Part shown: in pieces, positions 42,480-45,846 of the stretch
Layout of the letters: every line of letters starts with the position of its first letter
Numbering within the stretch: the stretch's first letter is position 1
NCBI GenBank assembly: GCA_024196135.1
Contig: JAMQCK010000167.1
Span: 1-45,846, forward strand
Origin: Pleurotus ostreatus/Saccharomyces cerevisiae fusant
Lineage: Eukaryota > Opisthokonta
Direction of reading: 5' to 3'
Length of the DNA: 45,846 nt
Program-made: the position numbers and the translations under genes
The notes under the pieces: model-generated
Told to the model about the DNA's origin: nothing
The model's database searches: none
Seen by the model: the letters and a program-made list of their open reading frames with translations, nothing else

Positions 42480-43859
42480 ATGGCCTTCCCGCCTGCGATG
42501 ATGCACGCCCCCACGTACCCGCCGTACTGCGGCCCCGCCGGCTATCCCGGGCCGCAGGTCTACCACGCGCCGATCTACCACGCGGGCGCCCCGCTGATGC
42601 GCATGCCCTCACAGCACGCGGCGCCTGCCGCCTACGCTCCTCAGCCCGCCGCCTACCCTTCTCAGTCCGCCGCCTATGCTCCCCATGCCCCTCCCCTTCC
42701 GCCGCCTCAAGCGCCGCGCTACGACAGCGCGAACCCGTTCGGGAATCGCACCTGCAGACAACATTGCCGCACTGCGGGAACCCACGAACGCGGCCCGCAG
42801 GATATCAACGCGTCCTTTTCCTCAAGTACGCGCCAGGACCCGCTTGCGGCGCTGCCTAGTAGCGCCATGCCTCATGGGTACCCGCGCGTGCGGTGCGAGA
42901 TTTCGATGGGTGGCAGCCGGGTGGCTTCAGGGAGCGGTAGCCCGTCTCGCGCACCGACTTTCACAGGGTACACCGCGCGCTATGGTCTTGCTGGCGTCAG
43001 CGGGCGGCATAGTGTGAACTTCTATGACGTCGACCAGATCGCGGGCGCCCTCGTCCGCGCCGCGGGGTCCAAGCTCAGCGCGGACGACCCTCGACCGCAG
43101 ACCTTCGTGGCGCAAGTGCTCGGCCGCGCGCAGGTGCAGCTCAGCGTGGCGCTGCACGCGCTGCTTCTCTTAAAAGCGCCTTCCTCGGTGTTCGTGCTCG
43201 CCTCAATATCACCCGAGCAGCGCCTGCTTGCCGCACTCTCTCTCGCGCACCGTACTGGCACGGAGGTCGGGATCTGCACGGGGTGCTGGGCGCATATCGG
43301 AAATTATTGTTGGGCGGGGGAGGGGAGGGTGTGGTTGGGGGCGGACGCGTTCGTGGGCGGCGTCGCGCCGTTCAGCAAGGAGGCGATGCGGAACAACACG
43401 GAGGGGCTGTTGCGCGCGACAGGCTTCAACGTACATGTCGGGCGCGGGGAACTGGAGAATGTGGCGGTGGAGATTCTACGGTCGAGGACGCCTGAGGCGC
43501 GGACGAGTGGTGCGGCTGACGGTGAGCGTCATCCTCGCGCTCGGCCGCCTCCGGCATACCCTGAGCTCCCCGAGCGATCGCAGACGGCAGCGGCGGGTGC
43601 GCGGCGGGCCCGACACGCACATCCCCGACCGTACCCGTCCACGGAGCACCTCGTCTATGCCCCTTCGGTCTACGACGACGCGGGAGACGAGCCGGACTAC
43701 GACCACTATCCGCCTTCCGCCTCCGACTCCCGCTCGCGCACGCTCTCGCTTGGGGCCGGCGCGCGCTTGCTGTCTGCCGCCGCTCAGCAGCGCGTGGGCG
43801 CGTTCCATCATCGGCCCAGCCCGCTCGTCGTGTACGGCGCGTCGGGGTACTTGGTGTGA
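42480..43859 (+). CDS. Proline-rich protein with a Pho80/PCL-type cyclin box
   Basis: Single open frame of 459 residues from the ATG at 42480. Residues 1-90 are Pro/Ala/Tyr-rich (for example PAAYAPQPAAYPSQSAAYA), and a low-complexity linker follows. From about residue 180 a cyclin-like region begins: VNFYDVDQIAGALVRA, PRPQTFVAQVLGRAQVQLSV, ALHALLLLKAP and LLAALSLAHR. After an insertion comes ATGFNVHVGRGELENVAVEI, the position of the last cyclin helices. The order fits PCL/Pho80-like cyclins, regulatory partners of a cyclin-dependent kinase, as found in agaricomycetes. The segment around GICTGCWAHIGNYCWAGEGR is longer than in typical cyclins and might hide a short intron or be lineage-specific. 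The disordered C-terminus has acidic and Ser/Arg-rich parts. The cyclin assignment rests on pattern only, and an intron near 42740 is possible. Confidence 0.6.
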   Translation: MAFPPAMMHAPTYPPYCGPAGYPGPQVYHAPIYHAGAPLMRMPSQHAAPAAYAPQPAAYPSQSAAYAPHAPPLPPPQAPRYDSANPFGNRTCRQHCRTAGTHERGPQDINASFSSSTRQDPLAALPSSAMPHGYPRVRCEISMGGSRVASGSGSPSRAPTFTGYTARYGLAGVSGRHSVNFYDVDQIAGALVRAAGSKLSADDPRPQTFVAQVLGRAQVQLSVALHALLLLKAPSSVFVLASISPEQRLLAALSLAHRTGTEVGICTGCWAHIGNYCWAGEGRVWLGADAFVGGVAPFSKEAMRNNTEGLLRATGFNVHVGRGELENVAVEILRSRTPEARTSGAADGERHPRARPPPAYPELPERSQTAAAGARRARHAHPRPYPSTEHLVYAPSVYDDAGDEPDYDHYPPSASDSRSRTLSLGAGARLLSAAAQQRVGAFHHRPSPLVVYGASGYLV

Positions 43860-44958
43860 GGGCGGTAGCTCCTCAGATCGATCTCACCTGCGCGTAAAGG
43901 AGAGAAGATCTCCCTGACGCGCATGTATCAGTTTCTCCCGCATAGTCTTACTCATTTTCCCCTCCTCCAATTCTCATTGCTATTTCCTCTGGGCTTCTAT
44001 CTCTCAATCTCTCGCTCATCTTGGATACTGTCTTCATCTACATTCCTCTATCTCTAGACTCCTGCATGCTTTCCTCTTTTCACTCTCAGCTCACGCATCC
44101 ATTGTACTCACTCAAGATCATACTGACATTCTCACTCCTTATTCTGTCTCATTATATATTACCTCCTATCCCTCAGTATTTACCGCTGCATTGCTACTTG
44201 TATAGATATCGGGCTCGTCTATAGAACTCTCTATCTTTGATATTGTGCACATGTAGAGTATACCTTAGCCGCGGCTGTTGTGCATCACCGGTGAAAATTG
44301 GTATAACGGGAGCATAAGTAAGCTCATTTCTTTCAGCGAGCTCAAAACCCCTTCATCTACCGTAGAAGTAAGTCTTACGGTGGACGAATCCACATTAAGT
44401 TCGAATGGCGGCGAAGTCGACGCCTCAAAACGAACAATAGTCACGTGGATCACTCGTGATTTCGGTTGTTCCCGGCGCGGAACCAAAGCGGAACATTTTT
44501 TCTGATCCGCCTTGCGTCTTCATCGAGGCTTGGCTTATACCCTCATGCCACCTGAGAAATGCTGCCTTGTTGGAGCTTTGCAGACTGATCATGCTCGTCT
44601 TGACCAAGCCGTCTAGCGAAGCGACGAAAGACAAGCCGTCAATGCTATTCCCGTGACCGGCGTTGGACGTACACGAAAATTTCGCGCCTTCTCAGTGGTC
44701 GCGCTACTCTTGCGCTGTTCTTGTCGGACTGGGTTATACGATCTCCCAAAACTCTCTGAGGACACTTTAACAGGGTCGACTCGTAGTCGACGCTTCACGA
44801 AAGACTATCCGCCATACCGAAACTGAATGCTGCGCTCGGCATACACCGACATCATACGGCCATGACTATTTTCCCATGACACCTATAGGACTGCTTCCAC
44901 AGCGCCTATTCGGCAAAACTGAACGAAATCCCTGCCCAACCGTATCGCGGCGCTGGAC
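43860..44958. other. Intergenic; C/T-rich 3' flank and upstream region of the last STAND gene
   Basis: About 43930-44230 is C/T-rich and probably untranslated 3' sequence of the cyclin-box gene. From 44230 to 44958 composition becomes mixed, and a frame at about 44278-44505 stays open without an ATG or a recognised domain. The promoter of the gene starting at 44959 should lie at the right end. Confidence 0.4.
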
Positions 44959-45846
44959 ATGGACGAGCACACTCCGGCGACGTCTGTCGGATCTGGCGCG
45001 AACAGCGCGAGGGACAACGAAGCCATCGTCGGGATCTGGCGCGCAGCTGTCGAGCGATATGAGCGCGATACTGGAACGAAGCTTGCAATCGCTCTTGAAG
45101 ACTCCGTCGATACCGCATCTGCAAGCGCAATCGAGAACTTCATCGACGAACGCGCCGAGCGCTTTGCCCGCTTCCGCGCTGATGGGTCCGCGCGAGCACG
45201 CAAGTGGCTGAAGCCCATTGCTGCTACGGTTCAGCTGCTCTCAAGCTGCTTGGGGGATGCGGTGACACTCGTGCGTCCTGACTTCCATCTCGAGAGAGAC
45301 ATCTCACTGACGGCGCTCAACAGCCCTTCTCGCCTATGAAGGCCGTGTTCGGCGCGATCGGCGTAGCCATCAAGGTGTTCGCAGCACGGTCGTTGACAAG
45401 ACCCGCCTCCTTAGCTATCGATCGAGGTGACAAAGGACTACGACGCGGCGATGGACGCCTTCGAGACCATTGCAGACCATCTCGCGCGTATCAAGATCGT
45501 TGCTGCCAACGAGACCCTTCGCGAGCCGTCAGTGCGGGTTCTCTCACAGACGCTCGTCGTAATGGGAGTCATCACGCAGCTTCAGCGGGATGGCCGCTTC
45601 AGTGAGTGCTATACCAATACAGCGAGAGGACGTTCCTCACGCCAAACCCTCCGTCAGAGACTTGGCTCCACAAGTTCAAGCAGTCGCACGAGCTGACGGA
45701 AGCTCTAGCGGACCTGCAACGGTTGGCGGCAAATCATCACGAAACGCTCTCCGCGATAACGCTGCTCAGCGTTGAGAAGACGATGGACCTCCTTGGGCAT
45801 AGCATGACTTGTACGTTGAGCCTGGCTGCAGATCTTGCTCTCGTCC
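44959..45846 (+). CDS. STAND gene with Goodbye-like domain, 5' part only (runs off the window)
   Basis: Exons visible: 44959..45270, 45324..45374, 45415..45601 and 45658..45810, followed by an intron that starts GTACGTTG and reaches the window edge. The 234 residues seen carry the complete Goodbye-like region: IWRAAVERYERDTGTKLAIA, FIDERAERFARFRADGSARA, KAVFGAIGVAIK on the 51-base exon, and LSQTLVVMGVITQLQRDGRF. Then comes TWLHKFKQSHELTEALADLQ and LLSVEKTMDLLGHSM. Exon lengths 51, 187 and 153 are identical to those of the inverted relative at 25545-27903, and the encoded residues are very similar. Whether a NACHT and a sensor follow cannot be told from this window. The start MDEHTPATS at 44959 follows the pattern of the relative's MDDVAPDES. 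Confidence 0.8.

Noticed and set aside
44278..44505. 75-codon open frame upstream of the last STAND gene
   Set aside because: It lacks an ATG at its start, has no recognised domain and could not be joined in phase to the Goodbye exons.

Overview
This is a stretch of a filamentous basidiomycete genome, most likely an agaricomycete of the polypore type. The main evidence is the gene structure: coding exons joined by many introns of about 45-60 bases with GTRNGY donors. Supporting this are a GH71 alpha-1,3-glucanase, a multi-spanning membrane protein of a type common in Agaricomycetes, a 13-exon amino acid permease, a nuclear tRNA-Asp, and several STAND/NLR-type genes with an N-terminal Goodbye-like domain. 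All gene models were built by hand from reading frames, splice sites and family resemblance; no alignment or search was run.

Layout. 1-742: a run of short perfect hairpins, then the C-terminal end of an ankyrin protein (+). 1175-4838 (-): a complete amino acid permease. 6440-7720 (-): a broken GH71 copy. 8150-8985: one copy of a decayed dispersed repeat. 9089-10807 (-): a seven-span membrane protein. 11579-13945 (-): an intact GH71 glucanase with two 10-base exons. From 15.3 kb on, STAND genes dominate: two short Goodbye-only genes (15288-16807 and 18859-19981, both -); a full Goodbye-NACHT-ankyrin gene (21570-25384, +); a convergent Goodbye-NACHT gene without sensor and with a probable broken splice site (25545-27903, -); a 1731-residue Goodbye-NACHT-ankyrin gene (31881-37545, +) whose ankyrin array holds near-identical 402-bp units; and the start of a sixth gene (44959 to the right edge, +). 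Between them lie decayed repeats (28590-30060, and a tandem pair at about 37800-41160), tRNA-Asp (41719-41790) and a cyclin-box gene (42480-43859, +).

How it fits together. The STAND genes share one exon skeleton: a 51-base second exon in all six, and a 25-base exon carrying the P-loop in all three NACHT genes. They therefore form one local family in different states: whole, truncated, signalling-part only, and ankyrin remnant. Fungal NLR-like proteins are known or proposed to act in non-self recognition and programmed cell death. Here the genes show birth and death by duplication, inversion and truncation, plus recent homogenisation of the sensor repeats in one member. The Goodbye-only genes could be decoys, adaptors or regulators of the full receptors, but that is inference. 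The housekeeping-type genes (permease, glucanase, membrane protein, cyclin) look unrelated to this cluster.
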